Shown here in pieces: positions 37,003 to 44,981 of a DNA stretch of 64,000 nt. The DNA comes from Polyangia bacterium. GTDB lineage: Bacteria; Myxococcota_A; Polyangia; Nannocystales; Nannocystaceae. The notes beneath the pieces are model-generated. The model was not told the DNA's origin. It made no database searches and saw nothing but the letters and a program-made list of their open reading frames with translations. The position numbers and the translations under genes are program-made. The stretch lies in assembly GCA_030430565.1 (NCBI GenBank), contig JAUIKS010000005.1:62001-126000 (forward strand). Direction: 5' to 3'. The stretch's first letter is position 1, and the number at the start of each line of letters is the position of its first letter.

Positions 37003-38309
37003 AACATCTCCTCGACGGCGCTACCAGAATCTCCCGAGTCCTCGCCAGGCAGTATCTGAAGCTCGGGTTCCTCGAATTCCGACGGACTCACGACGTTCTC
37101 CGAGGCCGCTGGTCTAAGCCCTTCTGGCTCATCGTCTCCCAGAACGAAAAGTCGGACGCAGGTACGAAGAAGCTGAACACCTCCCGAGTTCACTCCGTGC
37201 TCGGCCACCGATGCCGCCACGGCCTTGGCGAACCACGCCGGCCACTGCTCAGCGCTCGTGTCCGTCAGGATGAGCTGGTTGTAGACCTCCTTGGGAAACA
37301 TGGCATGGCGAGCCTTCCAGCGCTTCACATCCCGAAGCAGCGCCGCCGACACTTCGGGCGCTTGCCCTGCGTGCTGCACCGCCAGCTGCTCGACTTGCCG
37401 CAGAAGCAGGCTCGGCTGACTCCACTGCGCCCCGCTCCCCTCCACGGCCTTCCGCGCCCGCAGAAGTGCCTCCTCGGGAAGAGCTGAATTCACGAGCGGC
37501 ACCTCAATGGCCGGACGACCGGTATGCTTGCTTTTCTCCGCAGCCCGTAGTGCGGGCGACGACTCGGCGACCTGCATCATGAGAGGCACGTTCGCCAGCA
37601 GACCCAACTCCACCACCCGACTCCACTCCGCGTAGCTGGCCTCTAGGTCTTCTTGGCGAACAACAGGTCGAATCCCGTCCCACTCCACCTCGACACCAAA
37701 GACCCGGAGCGGCAAGGTCGAGATGGCCATCAGAAGGCGCCATGGACTCGACTCCTCGCGCTTGATCACCCGAGAGACTGATTCACTCAGCGCGGGCAGT
37801 GCTCCGAGTAGATACGTAGAGCGAGCAGCCAAATACAAAGCAACCATCGCTCTATCCCGCCTGATCCGATCGCAACTTCGCGCAACCATCCGACGCACGC
37901 GCCGATGGTCGACATCGCCCACAAGCGACGGGATCGCCCGACTCGCTACGCTTCCCACCACCCTCTGCAGAGCGCTGCCCTCTAGGCTCGACCCAACGCC
38001 CTCACAGGACATCTGGATAACGAAGTGCTCTAGAGCCTCGGCGCGAAGCTTGTTCTCGCGCCGACGCTGCGCTCCAAGTATGGCCCAGCCGATCAGAGTC
38101 GAACCCAGAAGGGCCACGAGGTAGCCAATTCCCAAGACAAGACCGGCATGAACGGCCCACTTCCAAACAAACGAGACGCTGGATATCGCCCCGTCCCACA
38201 CCGTCTCGCAGGTGATTCCCAGGACCCCGGCCAAGACGCCCAGCAAGAGGAGGTTTGGCCACAACTCTCCTAGACCCGCACGAAACGCGGCTCGCTGCGA
38301 GCTAGCCAT
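36999..38309 (-). CDS. Membrane protein encoded with the TraD-like ATPase
   Basis: 436 residues from an ATG with an AGGTG upstream. Two membrane helices at the N-terminus (LWPLLLLGVLAGVLGI region and GLVLGIGYLVALLGSTLIGWAIL) are followed by a large, mostly helical cytoplasmic domain. No known family recognised. ATGA overlap with the ATPase suggests that it anchors or regulates the motor, much as separate membrane partners do for coupling proteins (inference). Confidence 0.7.
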   Translation of the reverse strand: MASSQRAAFRAGLGELWPNLLLLGVLAGVLGITCETVWDGAISSVSFVWKWAVHAGLVLGIGYLVALLGSTLIGWAILGAQRRRENKLRAEALEHFVIQMSCEGVGSSLEGSALQRVVGSVASRAIPSLVGDVDHRRVRRMVARSCDRIRRDRAMVALYLAARSTYLLGALPALSESVSRVIKREESSPWRLLMAISTLPLRVFGVEVEWDGIRPVVRQEDLEASYAEWSRVVELGLLANVPLMMQVAESSPALRAAEKSKHTGRPAIEVPLVNSALPEEALLRARKAVEGSGAQWSQPSLLLRQVEQLAVQHAGQAPEVSAALLRDVKRWKARHAMFPKEVYNQLILTDTSAEQWPAWFAKAVAASVAEHGVNSGGVQLLRTCVRLFVLGDDEPEGLRPAASENVVSPSEFEEPELQILPGEDSGDSGSAVEEMF

Positions 38310-38484
38310 GAGGCACCTCCAGCATCCGTCCACGCCGCATGCACGTGATGACGGTCAGAGTGAACTCCAAGAGGTCCTGGAGTTTGAGTTGGATATAGCC
38401 GACCAAGCAGGTCACGTTCCAAGCGAACACGACCGCAAGCGCATCAAAGGCCAGCGACGAAGCGACACGATTTTCGTTCACCAT
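38302..38484 (-). CDS. Small hypothetical membrane protein
   Basis: 60 residues with one or two hydrophobic segments (SLAFDALAVVFAWNVTCLVGYIQL and FTLTVITCM). The start ATG at 38484 has GGAGA six bases upstream. Its end overlaps the start of the next membrane protein gene by 8 bases, so it would be the first gene of the transfer-type operon. Small and unmatched, so less sure. Confidence 0.5.
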   Translation of the reverse strand: MVNENRVASSLAFDALAVVFAWNVTCLVGYIQLKLQDLLEFTLTVITCMRRGRMLEVPHG

Positions 38485-38673
38485 CTGCATTCTCCGCGAG
38501 AGAACTCACAAGCACGCGCCCTACATAGCGCTGTCTCTCTCCATCCGTGGAGTTGCGGTGGCTACACGCCGTCTTGTTTTCTCACCAACGTCGGGCCAAC
38601 GGCGCCGACATCTTTGTCATACCAGGCGCGATCGGACCCTTCCAGCAGGAACATGGGGACATGTACAAAAAAA

Positions 38674-38703
38674 CGTGTCGGAACAAAAATCTGTTCCGAC
38701 ACG
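38674..38703. repeat. Perfect 12-bp hairpin CGTGTCGGAACA
   Basis: A 6-base AAAATC loop separates the arm and its exact complement; flanked by A-rich sequence on the left (ACAAAAAAA). As a minus-strand signal it could be a terminator; it could also be a binding site for a transfer or replication protein. Confidence 0.75.
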
Positions 38704-39042
38704 GAAAGAAGGACGCTCTGCCCACCGACACGAAAACGGTAAGTCAGGGCCTCAAACAGCGTTCCTCACAACATGTCTCTTTGTTTCTTTTTATGACATG
38801 ACGCTTGAGGAAGGTTGCAGATGCAACCGACCTGGCGCGATCTAGCCCCATGAGCCGAAAGGGAAGAATTCCAGCGCACGGTGATTTCATGTTTCTCGGG
38901 CTCACGGGTTTGGCGCCTGGAGAAGTGATCTCCGGTCTTCATTTGCGCGAGCAGCCGTTTCGCTCTGCAATCGCTCCCAAGCCTGGTTTCGCGCCGAAGC
39001 GCGGGCGCGTGCCCTTGCCGCGCGCGTAACTGGTTAAAAGAG

Positions 39043-39122
39043 CGAGTGGCCGGGATTTCACCCGCGCCCACCCCGCGACGGCTTCGCACGCACGGGGTGG
39101 GCGCGGCTTCGCCGACCACTCG
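39043..39122. repeat. Two-tier inverted repeat
   Basis: Outer arms CGAGTGG/CCACTCG (39043-39049 and 39116-39122) enclose perfect inner arms GCGCCCACCCCG/CGGGGTGGGCGC (39064-39075 and 39093-39104). It would fold into a long interrupted stem either as DNA cruciform or RNA. Confidence 0.75.
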
Positions 39123-39144
39123 CAACGGACTTAAAAAAGACGTT

Positions 39145-39167
39145 CTCACGATGGCTTTCATCGTGAG
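39145..39167. repeat. Perfect 9-bp hairpin CTCACGATG
   Basis: Arms separated by a 5-base GCTTT loop, 22 bases after the two-tier repeat; may belong to the same functional site. Confidence 0.65.
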
Positions 39168-39241
39168 TACCTTCACACTCCCTTAACGGCGCGGGCCAGG
39201 ACCCCGCATGCCGTGGTCCCAAACGGTTTGCGACACGCTCT

Positions 39242-39538
39242 CTAGCACTCAGGGAGCTCGCCTAGGTTGTCTCGCGTTGTTTCATTGGGTTCTGTGGTGA
39301 GAAACCCGGCATCGGTCGGTTCTACCGATGCTCCCCACTTGTACCCGTCCTTGGTTTTGACGATTGTCTTAAACGTCTTCCTCTTGCCAATTGCTTGAAG
39401 TACCCGTTGTCGTATCCACTTCTCCCCCGCCCCGAATTTACCTTCGTCAGTAATGGGGTGAACCATCACCGATTCGATGTGCTCCTCGTCCTTGGCGTAG
39501 GTGACACACGTGACTCCATAATCTGCCTGCTTTGCCAT
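39242..39538 (-). CDS. DUF3892-family protein
   Basis: 98 residues. The pattern YGVTCVTYAKDEEHI, then WIRQRVLQAI, TFKTIV and the end TEPNETTRDNLGELPEC match the conserved DUF3892 outline (short proteins ending in DNLGxLPE). Function unknown. Upstream sequence is AT-rich and may hold its promoter. Confidence 0.8.
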   Translation of the reverse strand: MAKQADYGVTCVTYAKDEEHIESVMVHPITDEGKFGAGEKWIRQRVLQAIGKRKTFKTIVKTKDGYKWGASVEPTDAGFLTTEPNETTRDNLGELPEC

Positions 39539-39580
39539 GCCAGATGATAACTACACGTTCTGTGTTGTCAATGCTAGAAA

Positions 39581-39613
39581 AAGCCCCGACTGAGACTCCG
39601 CTCACCGGGGCTT
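39581..39613 (-). terminator. Terminator downstream of the 39803-40654 gene
   Basis: Arms AAGCCCCG/CGGGGCTT 17 bases apart; read on the minus strand, GGGGCTT runs into a TTTTT tract. It separates the replication-relaxation gene from the DUF3892 gene. Confidence 0.65.
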
Positions 39614-39802
39614 GGTAGTGCGAGCTCGGCTCGCCAGACGAGTGTATCTACCCCATATAGCGCCATGCCGGCAGAGTCGACACGCTCCGCGCCCCGGCAT
39701 GACTCCTAGGATCTGCCGCGATACCGCGCCCGGCCCCGTTCTGGGAGCCTGCGCGAGGGCTCAACACCAACGTATTATTTTAGCCCTCTGTACCCTACTC
39801 CG

Positions 39803-40654
39803 TCAATCCACAATCGCTCGGCGCGCTCGCGTTGGCAATGTCCATACCGGGTCCAAAAAGAGGTTCCCCTGACTCAGCGTGCCTAGCGTAGCGAAGTAAA
39901 ACAAGCTCCGGAAATCCCCGGCCGCGTCGACCAAATTCGACAGGTTTTTCTCTGTTCGCGTCGAGACTACTAGCACTCGGAATCCCGGGAGCTGCTCGAC
40001 ATCATGCGCGTGGAGAAGCCTACGAAGTTTTGGGTCCTCGCCAAACGAGTCGAGGAAGACCTTGTAGCGCCAGAGCTTTCCCTGGAACGAGCGCGCGATC
40101 GAAGCGCGACGCCCGGGACTGATCACCGCGCCCTGGTTCTGTAGCTCCACAAATAGAAGCTGTGGCTTCCGGTCAACCCTGACCAGCCATGTGTAGTCAG
40201 GGATCAAATGCCGGGCTTCGATTTCATAGGGCCTCGCATCGACCTTGCTGCGAAGCTCCCGGTCGCGGAGATAGTCCATCAGTTGCACGCGCCCCTGGCT
40301 CACGGCTGCACTGCGCTCGATGGCGCAGACCAGCTCACTGATCGCCAGGCTGTGCTCAAAGCTCCCTCTCACCGGCCGGAAGACCGGGCTTCGAGTTGGA
40401 AGCTCCGCCAGCTCGGGGACGAGCTGGCGAGCTTTACGTTTGAGAAAGTAAATCAGCTCACACTGCCCCGGGCCCAGCGAGGGAATCTCCTGCCGGGCAA
40501 GCCATCCCCGACGCGTGAGATCGAGTAAGTCGCTACGCGCGACCGATAGGCTGCCATACGGCCTAGAAAACCCAGCCGACGCGGTCATGATCTGCCGCGC
40601 TGTCATCGGAGCCTTGAGGAGCAAGGCCATGATTTGTTTGCTTCGTCCACGCAT
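39803..40654 (-). CDS. Replication-relaxation family protein (second copy type)
   Basis: 283 residues. N-terminal winged helix (QIMALLLKAPMTARQIMTASA..). The core contains the EHSLAISELVCAIER helix and IPDYTWLVRVDRKPQLLFVELQNQG, a PD-x(n)-ExQ pattern like a restriction-endonuclease fold with the Lys replaced by Gln, typical of this family. Found in plasmids and integrative elements of Gram-positives and some proteobacteria; named for a role in plasmid replication. It is divergent from ardA. Confidence 0.75.
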   Translation of the reverse strand: MRGRSKQIMALLLKAPMTARQIMTASAGFSRPYGSLSVARSDLLDLTRRGWLARQEIPSLGPGQCELIYFLKRKARQLVPELAELPTRSPVFRPVRGSFEHSLAISELVCAIERSAAVSQGRVQLMDYLRDRELRSKVDARPYEIEARHLIPDYTWLVRVDRKPQLLFVELQNQGAVISPGRRASIARSFQGKLWRYKVFLDSFGEDPKLRRLLHAHDVEQLPGFRVLVVSTRTEKNLSNLVDAAGDFRSLFYFATLGTLSQGNLFLDPVWTLPTRARRAIVD

Positions 40655-40778
40655 AGCATTTGACGTTAGTTTAATAAGTCATTATATTGTACTATATTCA
40701 ATTTATCAACACCTCTCCCCTTGCCAGTGGATCCCAAAGCGTCCGCTGGCAACGGAAGGGGACTTGACTCTTCTTACT

Positions 40779-41312
40779 ATGAGCAAAACCGATCAGCTCA
40801 CGCCCCGTATCTACGTAGCGTGCCTGGCATCGTACAACCGGGGAACCCTTCATGGCCGATGGATCGATGCCGACCAAGACTTCGAGGACATACGCGACGA
40901 AGTCGCTTTGATGCTACGGCAGAGCCCGGTCGAAGACGCCAGCGAATGGGCGATCCACGACCATGAGGGCTTCGCCCCGCTTTCCCTCTCAGAACACGAA
41001 AACCTCGAAGACGTGTGCGCCGCCGCCAAGCTGATCAGTGAGTACCGCGATGCAGCCGCCTTGATGCTCGACAACCTCGGCGGCGCCCAGTATCACGAGG
41101 AAGCCGAGCACGCGCTTCAAGACAAGTATGCCGGAGACTGGGAGTCCGTGGATGCGTGGATCGAGGGACTCCTTGATGAGCATCTTTTTGGACAAGTCCC
41201 CGCCTTCCTGCGCCCATACATCGACGCTGGCCAACTCGCCGCTGACCTCCAGCTCGGCGGAGACATCAGCGTGCTCGTTTCAGGCGGCAGGTCGCACATC
41301 TTCTGGAACTAA
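40779..41312 (+). CDS. ardA: Antirestriction protein ArdA
   Basis: An acidic DNA mimic that blocks type I restriction enzymes, letting incoming mobile DNA survive. 177 residues, close to the family's usual 165-170. Conserved pattern: PRIYVACLASYNRGTLHGRWIDA at the start, EWAIHDHEGF in the middle and a LRPYIDAGQLAADL stretch near the end. The ATG at 40779 fits; the open frame upstream is not part of it. The primase-like gene follows after 19 bases. A type-I-like methylase lies just outside the element at 61522. Confidence 0.92.
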   Translation: MSKTDQLTPRIYVACLASYNRGTLHGRWIDADQDFEDIRDEVALMLRQSPVEDASEWAIHDHEGFAPLSLSEHENLEDVCAAAKLISEYRDAAALMLDNLGGAQYHEEAEHALQDKYAGDWESVDAWIEGLLDEHLFGQVPAFLRPYIDAGQLAADLQLGGDISVLVSGGRSHIFWN

Positions 41313-41331
41313 TCACCTAACCCCCTGTCCC

Positions 41332-42459
41332 ATGACAAGTCAGGAAAGCGCGTCCACGCGTTGGCTGGACGCAAACGAGATCAAAAAGCAGGTGTCCATC
41401 AAGGACGTGCTCGCCAGCTACGGCCACCTTGAGCACATGACCGAGCGCGGAACCAGCCTCGCGGGCCCCTCGCCATTCCACGAAGGAGAACAGTCGCTTC
41501 GGGTGCAGACCGAGCGTCAGATCTGGAACGACATGAACGGCCGACCCAACGGCGACAACGGAAGGCCAGTCGCGGGGAACGTGCTTGGCCTGATTCAAGC
41601 ACTCGAAGGCTGCTCGTTCAGGCGAGCGCTCGAGATCGCCGCTACACGCTTCGTGTCGACCGAGGACGCCCGCGGTGAAGTGGCCGCGGCGCTACGCGAC
41701 GAGGCCACGAGCACGCCCCCGACGCCAGCCTTCGGCAAGGAGCTACGTGGCCTACGACATGATGTCCCGCTACTCACGGACCTGGGCATCAGCCCGAAGA
41801 CCGCCAAAGCCTACGGCGTTGGCGCCGGAATCCGCGGCATGATGAAGGGGCTGCTCGCCTGTCCCGTGCGCAGTCTGGATGGCACCATCCAAGGCTACGC
41901 CGGCCGACGGCTGGGCGAAGCCAATGGCGCTCTTCCGACCTGGAAGAACCCTCCGGGCCTTCGCATCAGCGATCACCTGTTCGGGCTCCACCGCAGTCTC
42001 TCTCTGGCGAGCGGCCGCAAGGCCATCGAGGAGTACGGACTGATCCTCGTTCAGTCACCCGTGGACGTTTTGAAGCTTGCCGAGCACCGCTACCTCAACT
42101 GCGTCGCACTCATGGGCCCACAGCTCTCAGAGACCCAACGAGACTTAATCACCAACCCCAGCGTGAACCCCACGCGGCGGATCACACTCTCGCTCAACAA
42201 CTCCGAGATCGGCGCGAAGGGAAAACGCTCGGCCGCGCGCATGCTCATCGAGCGCGCGTTTGTGCGCTACGCGTCATGGTCAGCGCTCCAAACCGAACAG
42301 ACGAGCCCGGCCCACCTCTCGCGAGATCAGCTCCGCGAGCTCCTCTCGCTAACGCACACCGGCACCGGTGACCAAAGCTCCGCGCAGTCGGAGATCGGGT
42401 TGCTCGTCGATCAGCTGCGGCCACGCTCGCCGGCCGCCAAAACCCACGCGCCTTGCTGA
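41332..42459 (+). CDS. Primase-like protein with altered zinc-finger and Toprim residues
   Basis: 375 residues with the outline of DnaG: an N-terminal CHC2-like segment (VLASYGHLEHMTERG, then PSPFHEGEQSLRVQ; DnaG has CPFHxEKTPSF) and a Toprim segment (LILVQSPVDVLKLAEHRYLNCVALMGPQLS). The zinc cysteines are missing. The Toprim catalytic Glu is Gln241 (VQSPVD versus VEGxxD) and the DxD is Asn289-x-Ser291 (LSLNNSEIGAKGKRSA). It thus keeps the fold pattern but probably not the catalysis. Likely operon partner of ardA. Confidence 0.7.
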   Translation: MTSQESASTRWLDANEIKKQVSIKDVLASYGHLEHMTERGTSLAGPSPFHEGEQSLRVQTERQIWNDMNGRPNGDNGRPVAGNVLGLIQALEGCSFRRALEIAATRFVSTEDARGEVAAALRDEATSTPPTPAFGKELRGLRHDVPLLTDLGISPKTAKAYGVGAGIRGMMKGLLACPVRSLDGTIQGYAGRRLGEANGALPTWKNPPGLRISDHLFGLHRSLSLASGRKAIEEYGLILVQSPVDVLKLAEHRYLNCVALMGPQLSETQRDLITNPSVNPTRRITLSLNNSEIGAKGKRSAARMLIERAFVRYASWSALQTEQTSPAHLSRDQLRELLSLTHTGTGDQSSAQSEIGLLVDQLRPRSPAAKTHAPC

Positions 42460-42468
42460 CCACGTTAG

Positions 42469-42696
42469 TCAAGGACTGGCAGGTGACGGGCCCGAGCACG
42501 CCTCATCCCAGAGCGTCCCCAGAAACGTCCCGATCGCCACACCCGCTGCCACGCAAAGAGCGCGCTTCTTCTTCGAGCATTCTGCGCCAGGAGCCGCGCA
42601 ACCACACAGTCCACCGACCACACCGGCGACGAGTCGCCCGACGATCGGTTTACCTGCTCGTCGCAGATTCGGATCACAGAACGGATTGGTCGCCAT
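42469..42696 (-). CDS. Small hypothetical Gly/Cys-rich protein
   Basis: 75 residues with two Gly/Ala-rich hydrophobic stretches (GRLVAGVVGGLCGCAA and ALCVAAGVAIGTFLGTLW) and six cysteines. GAGGT lies about 11 bases before the ATG. Converges with the primase-like gene. It may be a small membrane protein; no family recognised. Confidence 0.45.
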   Translation of the reverse strand: MATNPFCDPNLRRAGKPIVGRLVAGVVGGLCGCAAPGAECSKKKRALCVAAGVAIGTFLGTLWDEACSGPSPASP

Positions 42697-42825
42697 GATG
42701 AGAATTCTACCTCAGCCTCTCGATCATGAGCGCGCGCCGCTGCGCTGCGCGAGGCGTTTTTCTGCGATCAAAATCGCGCCGCCCCTGTGGCGGCAACCGT
42801 TGGAGGATGACCCCAAGGGCATCCG

Positions 42826-42980
42826 AATCCAGGGCCGTCGTGGGCGACAGCCCCGACTCCCTTCGGTAAAGATTTGTCCACGAACCCGAGCAGGCGCGAC
42901 AGGTGAGTGGCTCACAAATCTACCGAAGGGAGTCGGGGGTCGATACACCTTAGTGGAGCGGCCCACGACGGCCCTGGATT
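42826..42980. repeat. Giant nested inverted repeat (155 bp)
   Basis: Outer arms are perfect over 20 bp (42826-42845 and 42961-42980, containing GGGCCGTCGTGGGC). Inner arms are perfect over 18 bp (42851-42868 and 42921-42938, CCCCGACTCCCTTCGGTA) and continue, after a 2-base AA bulge, with 7 bp GATTTGT/ACAAATC; CCAC/GTGG closes the loop. The asymmetric spacer between tiers is 5 bases on the left and 22 on the right. The surrounding 450 bases (42697-43148) have no gene. Confidence 0.9.
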
Positions 42981-42999
42981 TTGAATTTGGAGATATCGG

Positions 43000-43063
43000 G
43001 TGCCAACGGATGTTCTGGCGTCAGAACACGTGTCGTGACGCCCGTTGGGACAGCTGTTGGCAC
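43000..43063. repeat. Second cluster of overlapping inverted repeats
   Basis: GTGCCAAC/GTTGGCAC (43000-43007, 43056-43063), CCAACGG/CCGTTGG (43004-43010, 43042-43048), GGCGTCA/TGACGCC (43017-43023, 43036-43042), TGTTCTG/CAGAACA (43011-43017, 43022-43028) and the palindrome ACACGTGT (43026-43033) allow alternative foldings. It follows the 155-bp repeat by 19 bases and precedes the transglutaminase-like gene. Confidence 0.8.
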
Positions 43064-43148
43064 AACCTTCCCCACCGGCCCGCGGGCCGTTTGCGCTGGA
43101 CTGCCCGGTAGGACATGTTGAAGTGACGACTCAGATCAGGAGACCACG

Positions 43149-43688
43149 ATGGAGTACTTCTCGGAGCATGGCGGCTTCACCTGCCTGAACATGTCCAGGC
43201 GACAGAGCCTTCGCGCGCGCTGCGATGCGATCAGGACCCTGGTCAGACCAAACGAAGTCAACGATCTCGCCCGTGACGTACGCTACCTGGCGCGTGCCGC
43301 GTCGCTTCACAAGGTGACGGCCACCAGCGAGCTCCTGCGCGAACTCAACCTGGCGTACTACCCGGACATCGACGACGAATGGTGTAGCCCTGGCGTCACG
43401 CTCCTTCGAGGTGGTGGTGACTGCGATGACCATGCGATCCTCGCCACCGCTCTCCTCAGAAGGCTCGGGATCAACGCGTGGGTGATCCTCGGTTGGGTGC
43501 CCGGCGGTTATCACGCTTGGGTTCTTGGGCTCGATCCCGTCCACGGATGGTTCACGATGGAGCCGCAAGGTGGACGCGTCTGGTGGGGGCGCTTCGCGCG
43601 TGACTACTCGCCCGAATACGTGCTCGGCCCAGACGGCTGCTGGGCATGGCATCGCTGGGTCGCGAGACTCAATCGACGCGCGGTCTAG
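43149..43688 (+). CDS. Transglutaminase-like cysteine peptidase
   Basis: 179 residues. The papain-like/transglutaminase triad is visible: Cys92 in GGGDCDDHA, His122 in GYHAWV and Asp129 in LDPVHG. GGAG lies close before the ATG (CAGGAGACCACG). No signal peptide, so it acts inside the cell or is exported with the element. Similar small transglutaminase-like proteins occur in phages and plasmids. The next gene is an HExxH protein on the same strand, suggesting a peptidase pair. Confidence 0.8.
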   Translation: MEYFSEHGGFTCLNMSRRQSLRARCDAIRTLVRPNEVNDLARDVRYLARAASLHKVTATSELLRELNLAYYPDIDDEWCSPGVTLLRGGGDCDDHAILATALLRRLGINAWVILGWVPGGYHAWVLGLDPVHGWFTMEPQGGRVWWGRFARDYSPEYVLGPDGCWAWHRWVARLNRRAV

Positions 43689-43774
43689 ATCGCGCATCCG
43701 CGGAAAATCGCGCCAGAAAAATCTGTATACGCAAGGGGTTGCGAGAGTCCCCCGCGGTCTTACGTTGACGGGCT

Positions 43775-44281
43775 ATGACGGTTCGAGTCCGCGACTGCAC
43801 TCCCCAAGACTTCAACATGATCCAGCAGTGGCTCAACGTCGTGGCGGCTCGTCTGGCCGGCGCGAACGGAATGCCCCCCATTCCCGGGCCGCTCCCCGGG
43901 AAGATCCACAACATCATCCACAACCCGCAACTCAACTTCACCGTGCACTGCGGTCAGCATGACAAGCGCTGCTCGGGTCTGCGGGGCTACCAGCTTGGGA
44001 AGAAGGTCGTGATGTGCAACATGGACGGGCCCGCGCTGCTCGCCCACGAGTTGGTGCACGCGGCTGATGGGCGCGAGCTCGACGCTGAGGTGGTCGAGGT
44101 GTTGCTGTTCTCGAAACAAGAGGGCGCCATCCGTGCCAATGCCGGCGACGTTAAGATCTTCCGGGAGCAAAGCGGAGGCCGCTACTTCTACAAGTGCCCA
44201 AACGGACACATCCACGAGAGTAGCACCCAACGCTTCGTGATGAACCTCAGCGATTTTCTCGCTCCCGGCACTCGCTGGTGA
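43775..44281 (+). CDS. HExxH zinc metallopeptidase-like protein
   Basis: 168 residues. The zinc-binding helix LLAHELVHAADGRELDAEVVE carries His91, Glu92 and His95, with a downstream acidic residue (Asp or Glu of GRELDAEVVE) as possible third ligand. Four cysteines (VHCGQHDKRC, MC, KC) could add structure. No signal peptide. It follows the transglutaminase-like gene by 86 bases. Target unknown. Confidence 0.72.
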   Translation: MTVRVRDCTPQDFNMIQQWLNVVAARLAGANGMPPIPGPLPGKIHNIIHNPQLNFTVHCGQHDKRCSGLRGYQLGKKVVMCNMDGPALLAHELVHAADGRELDAEVVEVLLFSKQEGAIRANAGDVKIFREQSGGRYFYKCPNGHIHESSTQRFVMNLSDFLAPGTRW

Positions 44282-44296
44282 GCATCGAACATAGGA

Positions 44297-44326
44297 TTGC
44301 GCCCCTTGCGCGACATTTGGTATAGT
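44297..44326 (+). promoter_or_regulatory. Candidate promoter of the toxin-antitoxin pair
   Basis: TTGCGC (44297-44302) and TATAGT (44321-44326) with 18-base spacing. Between it and the start at 44385 lies an AT-rich stretch with TAAT repeats (44352-44368), a plausible antitoxin operator. Confidence 0.5.
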
Positions 44327-44384
44327 GGGTTCGCCTGCTTACCCCGAGAACTAATAATTAATAATAGCCATAACCATATTGATC

Positions 44385-44645
44385 ATGCCTATATCGCCAC
44401 TAAAACGGCTCCCGGCGCACCTGCAACAATACGTGCAAAATTTAGTCGCTAGGGGCATACACAAGAACGAGAATGAGGTGATAGCCGAAGCCCTCGAACT
44501 GAAAATTGACCGCGAACGCGAACTCTACGAACTGCTCGAAGAAGGTCTTGCCAGCGGCCCGCCTGTTGAACTAACCGATGCATTAATTGATGAGGTCTTC
44601 GAAAGTGCACGAAAGCGGAGCGCCCAACCCCGCGCACACACATGA
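44385..44645 (+). CDS. ParD/CopG-like antitoxin
   Basis: 86 residues, acidic C-terminus. The N-terminus (LPAHLQQYVQNLVARGIHKNENEVIAEALELK) is a ribbon-helix-helix pattern as in ParD antitoxins. Its gene is AT-richer than the neighbours and overlaps the toxin gene by ATGA. The antitoxin is expected to repress its own operon and neutralise the toxin. Confidence 0.82.
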   Translation: MPISPLKRLPAHLQQYVQNLVARGIHKNENEVIAEALELKIDRERELYELLEEGLASGPPVELTDALIDEVFESARKRSAQPRAHT

Positions 44646-44974
44646 GCTATTCAAAATATTACATTTTATCGGTCGCGCGCCAAGATCTCGATGAATATGC
44701 CCTTTACCTGTTCGAGCATGCTCCTGATGTCGCCGATAGATTTAGGGCGGCCTTTCGTCAAACCGCAAAAGGCATCAGCCAATTCCCGATGTCATCCCCG
44801 CTGTACTCCAGCTCGGCAGGCTTCCATCCTACTAGCCCACTACGGTTTCGAGCTGTTCGCGAATTCTCGAATGTGCTAATTTTCTACAGACTAAATCACC
44901 AAAGACAAGTGGAGATTGTCCGTATCCTTCACTCCGCTCGTAACATCCCCGGAGCACTCGACACCGCCGCATGA
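44642..44974 (+). CDS. ParE/RelE-type toxin
   Basis: 110 residues of the ParE/RelE fold: ARQDLDEYALYLFEHAPDVADRFRAAFRQT followed by RFRAVREFSNVLIFYRLNHQRQVEIVRILHSARNI. ParE members poison gyrase, RelE members cleave mRNA; with a ParD-like partner, ParE is more likely. Probably stabilises the element in its host. Confidence 0.87.
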   Translation: MSYSKYYILSVARQDLDEYALYLFEHAPDVADRFRAAFRQTAKGISQFPMSSPLYSSSAGFHPTSPLRFRAVREFSNVLIFYRLNHQRQVEIVRILHSARNIPGALDTAA

Positions 44975-44981
44975 TCGAACT

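Larger units (their letters stand above)
38485..39241. other. Non-coding, structure-rich region of the element
   Basis: 757 bases without a convincing gene; frames that stay open here have unnatural composition. It holds three strong inverted repeats (38674-38703, 39043-39122, 39145-39167). The operon on the left reads away from it, so it contains at least that promoter. Candidate origin of transfer or replication, or structured RNA (inference). Confidence 0.6.

Noticed and set aside
38766..39176. A 136-codon frame on the minus strand in the structured gap
   Set aside because: It runs through the strong inverted repeats, has no ribosome-binding site that I can see and resembles no protein family.
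42826..42980. Integron attC site or MITE
   Set aside because: The arm ends lack the attC core sites (RYYYAAC/GTTRRRY) and no integron integrase is present; no target-site duplication flanks the repeat.
42826..43063. Retron msr/msd
   Set aside because: No reverse transcriptase gene within the window.
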